A stretch of DNA of 5,984 nucleotides, taken from the NCBI GenBank assembly GCA_003242255.1, contig QGUT01000103.1, positions 1-5,984 of the forward strand, given 5' to 3'. Each line of letters begins with the position of its first letter. Position 1 is the first letter of the stretch. Under the pieces are notes generated by a model, which saw nothing but the letters and a program-made list of their open reading frames with translations, did not search any database and was not told where the DNA came from. This document shows positions 1 to 5,890 of this stretch, in pieces. This DNA comes from Bacillota bacterium. GTDB lineage: Bacteria; Bacillota; Thermosediminibacteria; Thermosediminibacterales; Thermosediminibacteraceae. Made by a program: the position numbers and the translations under genes.

Positions 1-280
1 CGTGAGTTCCTAAATGATTCGACCGAATGGACAGGGGATTTCTTAAATTAACGGAAATCTTATCCTGCAAGTTGTTGCCGTTAATCGTCAGTGAATTTTG
101 GTTCTTTGTTAAAAGCTGGATTTCCATGGGTATACCAAAATTTATTATATGTTCCCTACCTGCAATTATCTTGACGCTATCCGGAAGCCTGAATAATGCC
201 GAGAATTGAGGAGAAAAAGATAATATCGCAATGAGTAATGCCAACACTATGCCTACGACTTTCCTTTTATTCCCTACCAC
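1..280 (-). CDS. spoIVB: SpoIVB, stage IV sporulation S55 serine peptidase, N-terminal fragment
   Basis: An open frame on the minus strand runs off the left edge, giving 93 residues of a protein usually a little over 400 long. It shows a short basic N-terminus (NKRK), one hydrophobic membrane or signal segment (about residues 8-24), then LFRLPDSVKIIAG and a strand-rich stretch, as at the start of SpoIVB. The PDZ and peptidase domains, with the catalytic residues, lie outside the window. Known for the family: SpoIVB is made in the forespore and crosses the inner membrane to trigger pro-sigma-K processing. The assignment relies on the matching N-terminus and on the standard recN-spoIVB order. 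The start is GTG 280, with GTG 289 as the alternative. It is separated from the recN operon by two terminator-like hairpins. Confidence 0.85.
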   Translation of the reverse strand, partial: MVGNKRKVVGIVLALLIAILSFSPQFSALFRLPDSVKIIAGREHIINFGIPMEIQLLTKNQNSLTINGNNLQDKISVNLRNPLSIRSNHLGTH

Positions 281-290
281 TACTTTCACT

Positions 291-296
291 CCCCCT
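291..296 (-). promoter_or_regulatory. spoIVB ribosome binding site
   Basis: AGGGGG lies 10 nt before GTG 280 but only 1 nt before the in-frame GTG 289, which favours the start at 280. Confidence 0.55.
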
Positions 297-304
297 GCAA
301 AAAT

Positions 305-340
305 GAAAAAACCGGGCCTGAAACTTAAGATAACCCGGTT
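305..340 (-). terminator. Second terminator-like hairpin before spoIVB
   Basis: AACCGGG (340-334) pairs with CCCGGTT (316-310) around a 17-nt loop, and the T tract runs on to 306. It may back up the recN terminator. It ends only about 9 nt before the spoIVB SD, so any spoIVB transcript starting upstream of 340 would carry it in its leader. Confidence 0.65.
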
Positions 341-355
341 AGCTTCTTTTAATAC
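326..355 (-). promoter_or_regulatory. Possible sigma-G/sigma-F-type promoter for spoIVB
   Basis: GTATT (355-351) and TATCTTA (332-326) are separated by 18 nt. They resemble the sigma-G elements G(C/T)ATA and CATnnTA with one mismatch each. Transcription would start near 319, inside the hairpin at 310-340. The site is weak and was searched for because spoIVB is a forespore gene in Bacillus. Confidence 0.25.
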
Positions 356-360
356 TGGAA

Positions 361-399
361 GAAAAAATAAAATACCTCCGAGTAGATCTACTCGGAGGT
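361..399 (-). terminator. Intrinsic terminator after recN
   Basis: Bases 374-399 form a perfect 26-bp palindrome: an 11-bp stem with a GATC loop. It begins immediately after the recN stop codon and is followed on the minus strand by ATTTTATTTTTT. The plus-strand side is also T-rich (399-420), so it could work in both directions, though no plus-strand gene is seen. Confidence 0.88.
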
Positions 400-2109
400 T
401 TATAATTTCTTTTTTATTTTCTCGGACCTTTCTAGCATTTCTTTTGCATGCTCAATTGTCTTGTCGGTAATCTCGGTTCCGCCTAACATCCTTGCGATTT
501 CTTCAACTCTCTCTGCGCCTTTAATTTCCTTGACCTCGGTAAATGTTCTCCCGTCCTTAGTTATTTTTTTGATATTAAAATGGGCATCTCCCAAGCTAGC
601 TATCTGGGGCGAATGGGTTACGCAGAGCACCTGATGGCTTCGCGCTATCCTGAACAATTTTTCTCCTACTATCTGGGACATCCTTCCGCCCATACCTACG
701 TCTATCTCGTCGAAAATCAGACAAGGAATATGGTCAATCCGTGCGAGAATGCTTTTTAAAGCCAGCAAAATGCGGGAAGCTTCGCCGCCGGAAACTATTT
801 TGGCCAGAGGTTTTAACGGCTCTCCCGGATTTGTTGAAATCAAAAATTCCACTGCATCCAGTCCTGTATCGCTCATTTTGACAGTCTCATCCGATTCTGT
901 CCATTTTATGTCTACCGAAAACTTTACATCTTTCATGCCCAAATCTTTCAGTTCTGTTGATATATTTTTTTCAAAATCTGCCGCGATCGTTTTTCTAAGT
1001 TGGTGCAATTCTAGAGCCCTTTTTATGTATTCCCGTTTTAATTCTTCTAATGAATTTTCCAATTTAGCGATCCCTTCATCGATGTATAAAGCTTCGTCTA
1101 ATTTAGAGGCAGCTTGCTCTTTGTATTTTATCAGTTCATCGATGCTCTTGTTGTACTTGCTCTTTAGTCTGTTCAAAAAGGAGATCCTAGATTGGATTTC
1201 GTCCAGCCTTCCCGGTTCAAAATCGATAGTTTTCGAATACTCTCTAAGATTGGAGGCCACATCTTCCAATTCGTACAAAATGTTTTTCAAACTATCCAGA
1301 TCCTTTCGCACGGAAGCAAAATAGTCCACCACTTCTTCCAATGCGTCGATCACCTTTGACACATTGTCGATAATCGCAGGGCTATTTTCATCTCCCTCGT
1401 AAAGAGTGAGTACACTGAAATTGAGAGACCTCAAAATTTTATCGGCGTGTTCTAGAATTTCAAGCTCTCTCTCTAATATAGAGTCTTCTCCAGGCTTTAA
1501 TTGGGCCTTTTCCAGTTCTTCTACTTCATATCGCAATTGTTCTTTATTTTTCAAAAATTCATCGCGTAATCTTACCTGTTCCTTCAGTTTATTTTCTGTA
1601 TCTAAGATTTTTCTATACAAACTTCGGACTTCATCTTTTTTCTTTTGTAAATCATCTCCACCCAAAAGGTCCAACATTTCCAGATGATTATCTGGATCTA
1701 AAAGGGATTGGTGCTGATGTTGGCCGTGAATATCTACCAAATACCTGCCTATGCTCTTTAATAACGAAACGGGCACGCTGGTTCCATTTATTCTGCAGTA
1801 ATTCTTGCCCTGTTGGGTAATCTTGCGCGAAATTATCAATAAATTATCTTCGTGTTCGATACCCTTCTCTTCCAAAAAATTGTCAATTGCCGGATCGTCG
1901 TATTCAAATATAGCTTCTATCAACGAAGACTCTTTACCTGCTCTTACGTACTCACTGGACGCTCTTTCTCCGAGAATCATCCCTATTGCGTCTATTATTA
2001 TTGATTTGCCAGCTCCAGTTTCGCCAGTTAAAACATTAAGCCCCTCTTTGAATTCTATTTCTACATCGTCTATCAACGCAAAGTCCTTTACATTTAACTT
2101 AAGAAGCAT
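400..2109 (-). CDS. recN: DNA repair protein RecN
   Basis: The 569-residue protein is the usual RecN length, an SMC-like ATPase acting early in double-strand-break repair by promoting DNA-end bridging and RecA-dependent pairing. Walker A GETGAGKS is at 29-36. The RecN-typical DIHGQHQHQSLL is at 126-137. A long charged coiled-coil region spans about 150-380. The ABC signature VSGGEASR is at 439-446, Walker B LIFDEID at 464-470 with the D-loop after it, and the H-loop VTHSPQ at 497-502 (H499). All ATPase motifs are intact. The start is ATG at 2109, with GGGAGG 7 nt upstream, 16 nt after argR. It is the last gene of the operon: the stop codon directly abuts a strong terminator hairpin. No LexA box is evident before it, consistent with transcription from upstream. 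Confidence 0.97.
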   Translation of the reverse strand: MLLKLNVKDFALIDDVEIEFKEGLNVLTGETGAGKSIIIDAIGMILGERASSEYVRAGKESSLIEAIFEYDDPAIDNFLEEKGIEHEDNLLIISRKITQQGKNYCRINGTSVPVSLLKSIGRYLVDIHGQHQHQSLLDPDNHLEMLDLLGGDDLQKKKDEVRSLYRKILDTENKLKEQVRLRDEFLKNKEQLRYEVEELEKAQLKPGEDSILERELEILEHADKILRSLNFSVLTLYEGDENSPAIIDNVSKVIDALEEVVDYFASVRKDLDSLKNILYELEDVASNLREYSKTIDFEPGRLDEIQSRISFLNRLKSKYNKSIDELIKYKEQAASKLDEALYIDEGIAKLENSLEELKREYIKRALELHQLRKTIAADFEKNISTELKDLGMKDVKFSVDIKWTESDETVKMSDTGLDAVEFLISTNPGEPLKPLAKIVSGGEASRILLALKSILARIDHIPCLIFDEIDVGMGGRMSQIVGEKLFRIARSHQVLCVTHSPQIASLGDAHFNIKKITKDGRTFTEVKEIKGAERVEEIARMLGGTEITDKTIEHAKEMLERSEKIKKKL

Positions 2110-2125
2110 ACCACGCCTCCCAGGC

Positions 2126-2572
2126 TCATTTTATGAGATTTTCAAGTTTTTCTATAATGCTCTTTACCGCAGATTTCGAGCGGCCAACGACTAATATTGT
2201 ATCATCGCCAGCAACGGTTCCAACTATCTCTTCCCAGTTAAGGCCATCGATGGCGGCAGCTGCTGCCTGAGCGGTGCCAGAGAGAGTTTTTACCACTACG
2301 AGATTCTCTGCAGAATCGATTTTGACTATAGATTCTTTAAACATCCTCACCAGTTTGTCCGAAACTACTACAGTGTTTTCAGGTTCTGAATAACAATAAC
2401 GGTTATTATCCCTTAAAACCTTTACTAATCTCAATTCCTTTATGTCTCGAGATACAGTAGCTTGCGTAACATTAAAGCCGAACTTTTTCAGTTCTTCTGC
2501 CAGTTCTTCTTGCGTTTCTATAGGCTTTTCCCTTATAATTTCCCTAATTTTCATGTGTCTTTTGGCTTTCAA
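2126..2572 (-). CDS. argR: Arginine repressor ArgR/AhrC
   Basis: The 148-residue protein is of normal length for the ArgR family. The N-terminal winged helix-turn-helix (about 1-70) contains TQATVSRDIKEL (36-47), with the SRD recognition-helix motif. The C-terminal oligomerisation and arginine-binding domain (about 78-148) contains GTAQAAAAAID (99-109, Q102 and D109) and GTVAGDDTILVV (118-129, with the GDD aspartates that contact arginine). Known for the family: the hexamer senses L-arginine, represses biosynthetic genes and activates catabolic ones by binding ARG boxes. I saw no clear ARG box in the window, so autoregulation is not evident here. Its place between nadK and recN is the standard Firmicute order. 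The start is TTG at 2572 by SD spacing; starting at the ATG at 2554 would remove six residues. Confidence 0.95.
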   Translation of the reverse strand: MKAKRHMKIREIIREKPIETQEELAEELKKFGFNVTQATVSRDIKELRLVKVLRDNNRYCYSEPENTVVVSDKLVRMFKESIVKIDSAENLVVVKTLSGTAQAAAAAIDGLNWEEIVGTVAGDDTILVVGRSKSAVKSIIEKLENLIK

Positions 2573-2580
2573 ACACTGTA

Positions 2581-2586
2581 CCTCCC
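2581..2586 (-). promoter_or_regulatory. argR ribosome binding site deciding a TTG start
   Basis: GGGAGG directly follows the nadK stop codon and lies 8 nt before TTG 2572. The first in-frame ATG (2554) is 26 nt away, too far for this SD. Confidence 0.7.
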
Positions 2587-3435
2587 TTATTGCTTTCTAA
2601 GCTTTTTTCGCAAAATATCGTAAAAACTTCTGCTCTTAATGCGCACCAGTTTAGTGTAATACTGGGACTTCTTCACTACCACCTCATCATAAGGTTGTAG
2701 GCGGTATCCCAGTTGACCGTCGGCTGTAAGCATTGCTTCCTGTTGTTCTGTAACTACTTTCACAGTAATGGAGTCGTGGGGAGCGATGATGATAGAACGG
2801 TTCTGCAGAGTATGGGGACATATGGGAGTCAGCAGCAGGACCTCAACGTTGGGGTCGACTAAAGGTCCCCCAGCAGAGAGAGAATAAGCTGTCGAACCGG
2901 TAGGAGTTGCAATTATCAGGCCATCAGCGTTGTATGTATCAACGTAAGCATCGTTCACCGATGTTTTTAGGCTAATCAACCTGGCGAAAGATCCCTTGGT
3001 CACCACGATGTCATTTAGGGCCAATAAGCTCTTTACAAATTTTTCTTTTCTTATAACTCTAGCCTCAATCATCATTCTTTTATCAATATTAAATTTCCTT
3101 TTTTTTAGAAGCTCTAAGTCGCCGTACAAATCAGACACTTCAATCTCGGTGAGAAATCCTAAATGCCCCAAATTTATCCCGAGAATGGGGATGTCGTAAG
3201 GGGCCAGCTTACGCGCCACATTAAGCAAAGTCCCGTCTCCGCCCAGAGTTATAGCGAGTTCTATATTTTTTGCCATCTCTTCTAAATTTATAGATTCGAC
3301 AGGAAGCTCTAAATTATTTACAGGCGATGCGGTAAATACTTCATAATCATTTTCTTTAAGCCATCGCACTAAGGATGAGGCTACCTTCAAGGCATTATCC
3401 TTATTGAGATTCAAAAAAAGACCTATTTTTTGCAA
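2587..3435 (-). CDS. nadK: NAD kinase (ATP/polyphosphate-dependent)
   Basis: This protein phosphorylates NAD+ to NADP+ in the cytosol. It has 282 residues from TTG 3435; an in-frame GTG at 3444 would give 285. I favour TTG because the only SD (3448-3441) overlaps the GTG and because MQKIGLFLN matches the usual NAD kinase N-terminus. Using the 285-residue numbering, GGDGT is at 68-72 (catalytic aspartate), GINLGHLGFLTE at 89-100, ND at 144-145 in ALNDIVV, TPTGSTAYSLSAGGP at 180-194 and the TPICPHTL loop at 206-213. All are conserved landmarks of the family, and the length is normal. The TTG start leaves 1 nt after the upstream stop; the GTG start would overlap it by 8 nt. Translational coupling with the upstream nuclease-like gene is plausible. 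The stop codon touches the argR SD. Confidence 0.95.
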   Translation of the reverse strand: MQKIGLFLNLNKDNALKVASSLVRWLKENDYEVFTASPVNNLELPVESINLEEMAKNIELAITLGGDGTLLNVARKLAPYDIPILGINLGHLGFLTEIEVSDLYGDLELLKKRKFNIDKRMMIEARVIRKEKFVKSLLALNDIVVTKGSFARLISLKTSVNDAYVDTYNADGLIIATPTGSTAYSLSAGGPLVDPNVEVLLLTPICPHTLQNRSIIIAPHDSITVKVVTEQQEAMLTADGQLGYRLQPYDEVVVKKSQYYTKLVRIKSRSFYDILRKKLRKQ

Positions 3436-3436
3436 G

Positions 3437-3955
3437 TTATTCACCTCTGGTCAAAAAGCCCACTAAAAAGCCGATAAAAAAAACGCCTAGAGCATACAAA
3501 ATATAACGCAATTTGGAATAATAATCTTTCTTTAAGATTGAATACTCTATGGTTTTTATTTTTTCTTGCTCCATATCAACCAGTAAAAGTCCGGAAGGTC
3601 TGTACACAAGGTAGTATTCAAGAAGTTGCCGCCTCGTAGCCGGTAAATTCATTGACGGAGAAGTCTTTCCCGATTTCACTTCTGCCACATAGATTTTTTT
3701 GCCCTTTTTCACTATAACGTCGGCTCTGACTTTAATTTCCCTGGGTTTTCCGTTGACGTAAATAAAATAAGAAGCACTTTTCTGTACATCTAATATATCA
3801 AAACCGTGCTTTTTTAGCAAATCTATTGCTTTTTTTTCGCAAATTCGAGCTTTTTCCCTCCGGCGATGCAGAGATACTTTCTGATAAAATTTATAAAACC
3901 AAATTCCGATGAAAATACCCGCAACCAGCAATAATAGGCCAATATAATCTTTCAT
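3437..3955 (-). CDS. Predicted membrane-anchored PD-(D/E)XK (RecB/Cas4-like) nuclease-fold protein
   Basis: I do not recognise a named gene. The 172-residue protein has a hydrophobic segment at each end (about 4-20 and 151-168) and a soluble middle. The middle reads like a restriction-endonuclease fold: an N-terminal helix with E40 followed by a strand (GFDIL, 51-55), D79 in RADVIV, E92-V-K94 in AEVKSGK, then Q110 in RRQLLEYY, which matches a QxxxY motif (Q110, Y114) as in RecB/Cas4-type nucleases. All catalytic positions of the family (E, D, ExK) are present, so it is not an obviously dead copy, but substrate and activity are unknown. The two helices would leave the core on one face of the membrane, probably cytoplasmic given the basic residues 26-37. 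The start is ATG at 3955 with GAGGT 8 nt upstream. It lies 20 nt after tlyA and 1 nt before the favoured nadK start, so co-expression is likely. A non-nuclease role as a membrane scaffold is possible. Confidence 0.75.
   Translation of the reverse strand: MKDYIGLLLLVAGIFIGIWFYKFYQKVSLHRRREKARICEKKAIDLLKKHGFDILDVQKSASYFIYVNGKPREIKVRADVIVKKGKKIYVAEVKSGKTSPSMNLPATRRQLLEYYLVYRPSGLLLVDMEQEKIKTIEYSILKKDYYSKLRYILYALGVFFIGFLVGFLTRGE
3441..3448 (-). promoter_or_regulatory. nadK ribosome binding site deciding the start
   Basis: AGAGGTGA lies 5 nt before TTG 3435 (8 nt if AGAGG is counted as the core). The in-frame GTG at 3444 falls inside this SD and so lacks a usable upstream site of its own. Confidence 0.65.
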
Positions 3956-3975
3956 AATAAATTACCTCGTTTATT

Positions 3976-4770
3976 TTATGGATTCAGCGCTTCATGGGCT
4001 TCTTCGACGGCTTTTTCGATGTCCATTTCAAAATCACTAGGGATTTTTTTGAACCACGACAAAAATTCTATATTTCCCTTAGGACCTTTTATCGGGGAAA
4101 AAGTCAATCCCCAGCAAAACAATCCAACAGATTTTGCCGATTCTATCACCTGGGCAATTGCCTTTTCGTGCAATTTTCTATCGCGAACGACACCGTTTTT
4201 CACCTCTTCCCTGCCGACCTCGAATTGGGGTTTTATAAGGGCTATAAAATCCCCATCTTCTTTCAACAACTCAAAAAGCGGTTGAAATACTTTAGACAAA
4301 GATATAAAAGAGAGATCAGCAGTGATTATATCGACGAGTTCGCCTATGTCTTCAAAGGTGATGTAGCGGACGTTTTTTCGCTCGATGTTTATTACCCGCG
4401 GATCGTTTCTTAAAGAAAGGTCTAATTGTCCGTAACCGACATCCACCGCATAAATTTTAGAAGCCCCTTCTTTTAGAAGGCAGTCCGTAAATCCGCCGGT
4501 AGAAGCCCCTGCATCTAAAGCAATTTTGTCTTTTACCACGACAGGGAACACGCTCAGGGCTTTTTTTAGCTTCAATCCGCCCCTGCTCACATAGGGTATT
4601 GATTTCTCTTTGATCGTAATTTCAGAATTTATGTCCACCGGAGTTCCCGGTTTATCCACCCTCATATTGTTGACAAACACATTTCCCATCATGATTTCAG
4701 ACTTGGCCCTTTCCCTGCTGGGGAAAAAGCCCCTTTTCACCAACAATACATCTAACCTTTCTTTTTGCAA
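3976..4770 (-). CDS. tlyA: TlyA family rRNA (cytidine-2'-O)-methyltransferase
   Basis: The 264-residue protein is full length for the family. An N-terminal S4-like RNA-binding domain (about residues 4-58, beginning RLDVLLVKRGF) is joined to a FtsJ/RrmJ-type SAM-dependent methyltransferase domain (about 60-245). Visible motifs are SRGGLKL (62-68, K67), the SAM-binding loop LDAGASTGGFTD (85-96), acidic D110 after the second strand, DLSFISL (152-158), LIKPQFE (178-184, K180) and GNIEFL (232-237, E235). K67, D152, K180 and E235 give the K-D-K-E tetrad of 2'-O-methyltransferases. Known for the family: TlyA methylates C1920 of 23S rRNA, and the longer type also C1409 of 16S rRNA, influencing capreomycin sensitivity. 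Which type this is cannot be decided here. 'Hemolysin A' is a legacy name. TTG start at 4770. The stop is 20 nt before the next gene, in the OLE operon. Confidence 0.93.
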   Translation of the reverse strand: MQKERLDVLLVKRGFFPSRERAKSEIMMGNVFVNNMRVDKPGTPVDINSEITIKEKSIPYVSRGGLKLKKALSVFPVVVKDKIALDAGASTGGFTDCLLKEGASKIYAVDVGYGQLDLSLRNDPRVINIERKNVRYITFEDIGELVDIITADLSFISLSKVFQPLFELLKEDGDFIALIKPQFEVGREEVKNGVVRDRKLHEKAIAQVIESAKSVGLFCWGLTFSPIKGPKGNIEFLSWFKKIPSDFEMDIEKAVEEAHEALNP

Positions 4771-4777
4771 GATATTT

Positions 4778-4784
4778 CACCCTC
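4778..4784 (-). promoter_or_regulatory. tlyA ribosome binding site fixing a TTG start
   Basis: GAGGGTG lies 7 nt before the TTG at 4770. The nearby GTG (4780) and ATG (4786) are out of frame with the TlyA protein, which supports TTG as the start. Confidence 0.75.
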
Positions 4785-4787
4785 ATG

Positions 4788-5399
4788 TCAGCGATTGCCT
4801 GAATTTTTAGAAAATAAGTCAACCTTGAAGCGCCTTTTCAGCAAATACAATAAATAACCGACTTTGTATACAATTTGCTTGGAATTTTTTATGGCGACGC
4901 TTTTACCTAAAGCCTTTCCACCCACCGTAATGGTCGAAATAAGCCCGGCGATTAAGGTGCTAACTATTATGTCCAAGACTTCATTATTGCCAGAGACTAT
5001 TTTAGCTACAATAGTGGCACCGGCAGCACCGCTAATTATTCCCGAGATATCTCCGACTACGTCATTGCAGAAGTTTGACACCACGTCGGCATTTCTTATC
5101 AGACGCACCCCTTCTTTGCTTCCCGGAATTTTTCGAGCTGCCATGGCGTGAAAAGGCGCTTCATCGGCCGATGTCACCGCAATTCCTATGATATCAAAAA
5201 ATATTCCTACTAGGATAATGCAAGCTAATATAAAAATTGACAGGATTAAGTTCAAATTTTCCATCAGCGTTTCCGAGATAAGCCCAAAAAAAACGGAAAG
5301 TCCAAAAGTCAATATTACTACCTTGCGTATCCATTTAGCTTTTGGCCCTCCGTTATTTTTCTTTTTGCCTGAACCCTTTTTATTATTATTTTTACTCAA
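4788..5399 (-). CDS. oapA: OapA, OLE RNA-associated membrane protein
   Basis: This 203-residue protein has about four predicted membrane segments (roughly residues 26-44, 50-76, 116-134 and 140-160). Its N-terminus is disordered and rich in lysine, asparagine and glycine (residues 2-22), and its C-terminus is basic (188-203). Between the second and third hydrophobic segments is a polar stretch with TSADEAPF (76-83) and a DVVGD (DxxxD) motif at 113-117. The layout is loosely like the DUF21/CorB-type membrane domain, and relatives are often labelled as Mg/Co transporters. Known for the family: OapA binds OLE RNA and brings it to the cell membrane, and the ribonucleoprotein is involved in stress and Mg2+ responses. 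Identity here rests on its place directly 3' of the OLE RNA, its size, topology and tlyA neighbour. The start is TTG at 5399, with SD GAGGTGA 6 nt upstream. The stop lies 17 nt before tlyA. The SD is buried in the OLE 3' hairpin, which suggests translational gating. Confidence 0.9.
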   Translation of the reverse strand: MSKNNNKKGSGKKKNNGGPKAKWIRKVVILTFGLSVFFGLISETLMENLNLILSIFILACIILVGIFFDIIGIAVTSADEAPFHAMAARKIPGSKEGVRLIRNADVVSNFCNDVVGDISGIISGAAGATIVAKIVSGNNEVLDIIVSTLIAGLISTITVGGKALGKSVAIKNSKQIVYKVGYLLYLLKRRFKVDLFSKNSGNR

Positions 5400-5423
5400 A
5401 AAAATTCACCTCATAGCGAGGTG
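5398..5423 (-). terminator. Terminator-like hairpin at the OLE 3' end overlapping oapA initiation
   Basis: CACCTC (5423-5418) pairs perfectly with GAGGTG (5412-5407) across a 5-nt loop. It is followed by AA and seven T residues (5404-5398). This has the form of a modest intrinsic terminator that would define the OLE 3' end. The 3' arm is also the oapA Shine-Dalgarno sequence, and the T run enters the TTG start codon, so folding would hide the ribosome site. Whether it terminates, attenuates or only gates translation cannot be told from sequence; readthrough is needed for the downstream genes unless another promoter exists. Confidence 0.55.
5406..5412 (-). promoter_or_regulatory. oapA ribosome binding site, sequestered in a hairpin
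   Basis: GAGGTGA lies 6 nt before the TTG at 5399. An upstream ATG at 5414-5412 runs into a stop after two codons, so it does not compete as a start. GAGGT can pair either with the hairpin arm at 5422-5418 or with ACCTC at 5434-5430. Confidence 0.7.
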
Positions 5424-5434
5424 GAACAGGAGGT

Positions 5435-5594
5435 AGTGAACTGAGTAAATTTTGCGGCTTAGGTCCAGCAGGATTTCCCAGAGAAGCACCTCCCGTCGCC
5501 GGAAAAGGCGGTTCCCCTTTAAGCCTCTCTCTGCCTTGTCGCCAGAGGCAGGGCTGGATTGCCACTTAGACCGCACTTTAATCCTCAGTTCACT
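5435..5594 (-). other. OLE RNA 3' domain closed by a long-range helix
   Basis: Three nested helices are visible. Bases 5594-5584 pair with 5445-5435 in 11 consecutive Watson-Crick pairs, with two further G-C pairs outside one A/A mismatch. Bases 5575-5571 (TGCGG) pair with 5457-5453 (CCGCA). Bases 5558-5553 (TCCAGC) pair with 5469-5464 (GCTGGA). The internal loop between the last two contains CTAAG on both strands. An apical hairpin, 5551-5546 with 5536-5531, has a 9-nt loop. This architecture is what a folded structural RNA would show. It is seen in the sequence but not tested by covariation. Confidence 0.7.
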
Positions 5595-5668
5595 TCCTTT
5601 CGGAACAGTCTAGGAGTTTTCCTCACCGAAATTCACCTTCTCCTAGCCTCTTTTGCAGCAAGGGTTTC

Positions 5669-5724
5669 AAAGGGGATATTAAGCCGCATTTAAATGGCCA
5701 GTTTAAATGCGGTTTTCCCTTTTT
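5669..5724 (-). other. AU-rich-tipped long hairpin in OLE RNA
   Basis: An 11-bp perfect stem (5712-5702 with 5694-5684) is capped by a 7-nt loop. It is extended below an asymmetric internal loop by AAAGGG/CCCTTT (5722-5717 with 5674-5669). The arm is lower in G+C at its tip than the rest of the RNA. It may be a peripheral arm whose pairing matters more than its sequence; that last point is inference. Confidence 0.65.
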
Positions 5725-5844
5725 CCACCCTTCCCGCTCAAGGCAGGCTACACTGCACCCAACACGGTTTGTATCGGATGCAGGTTCACGCCCCAAGCCG
5801 TAACAGAAAGCCTTTCGTTTTCCATCACGCACTTGGGTCTCCAC

Positions 5845-5890
5845 GGGAATAGGGTCGCGCCTGCATGCCTTTGCAGGTTGCCCCATTCCC
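5845..5890 (-). other. Two-tier hairpin in the 5' half of OLE RNA
   Basis: The outer stem GGGAAT/ATTCCC plus GGG/CCC (5890-5882 with 5854-5845) carries a single bulged T at 5851. It encloses GCAA/CGCGA internal-loop strands and an inner CCTGCA/TGCAGG stem (5877-5872 with 5865-5860) with a 6-nt loop. Purine-rich asymmetric internal loops of this kind are often protein- or RNA-contact sites, but no such role can be read directly here. Confidence 0.6.

Noticed and set aside
374..399. The palindrome read as a repressor operator or ARG box
   Set aside because: The sequence does not resemble the ARG box consensus, and its position right after a stop codon with following T runs is explained by termination.
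231..470. A 79-codon plus-strand open frame
   Set aside because: It spans the spoIVB start, both terminators and the recN end, with no recognisable product.
749..1324. A 191-codon plus-strand open frame
   Set aside because: It lies wholly antisense to recN, whose protein shows all family motifs. The serine/phenylalanine-rich translation is typical of an antisense shadow.
2552..2554. ATG at 2554 as the argR start
   Set aside because: The SD GGGAGG is 26 nt away. The TTG at 2572 has 8-nt spacing and gives the common longer ArgR N-terminus.
3437..3955. Calling the nuclease-like gene Cas4 or part of a defence system
   Set aside because: There are no CRISPR repeats or cas genes, and no cysteine cluster as in Cas4. 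It sits in a housekeeping operon.
4788..5399. Naming the membrane protein as a CorB/CorC magnesium transporter
   Set aside because: It lacks the CBS and CorC domains and is only 203 residues long. Its position directly after the OLE RNA identifies it better as OapA; any cation role is secondary inference.
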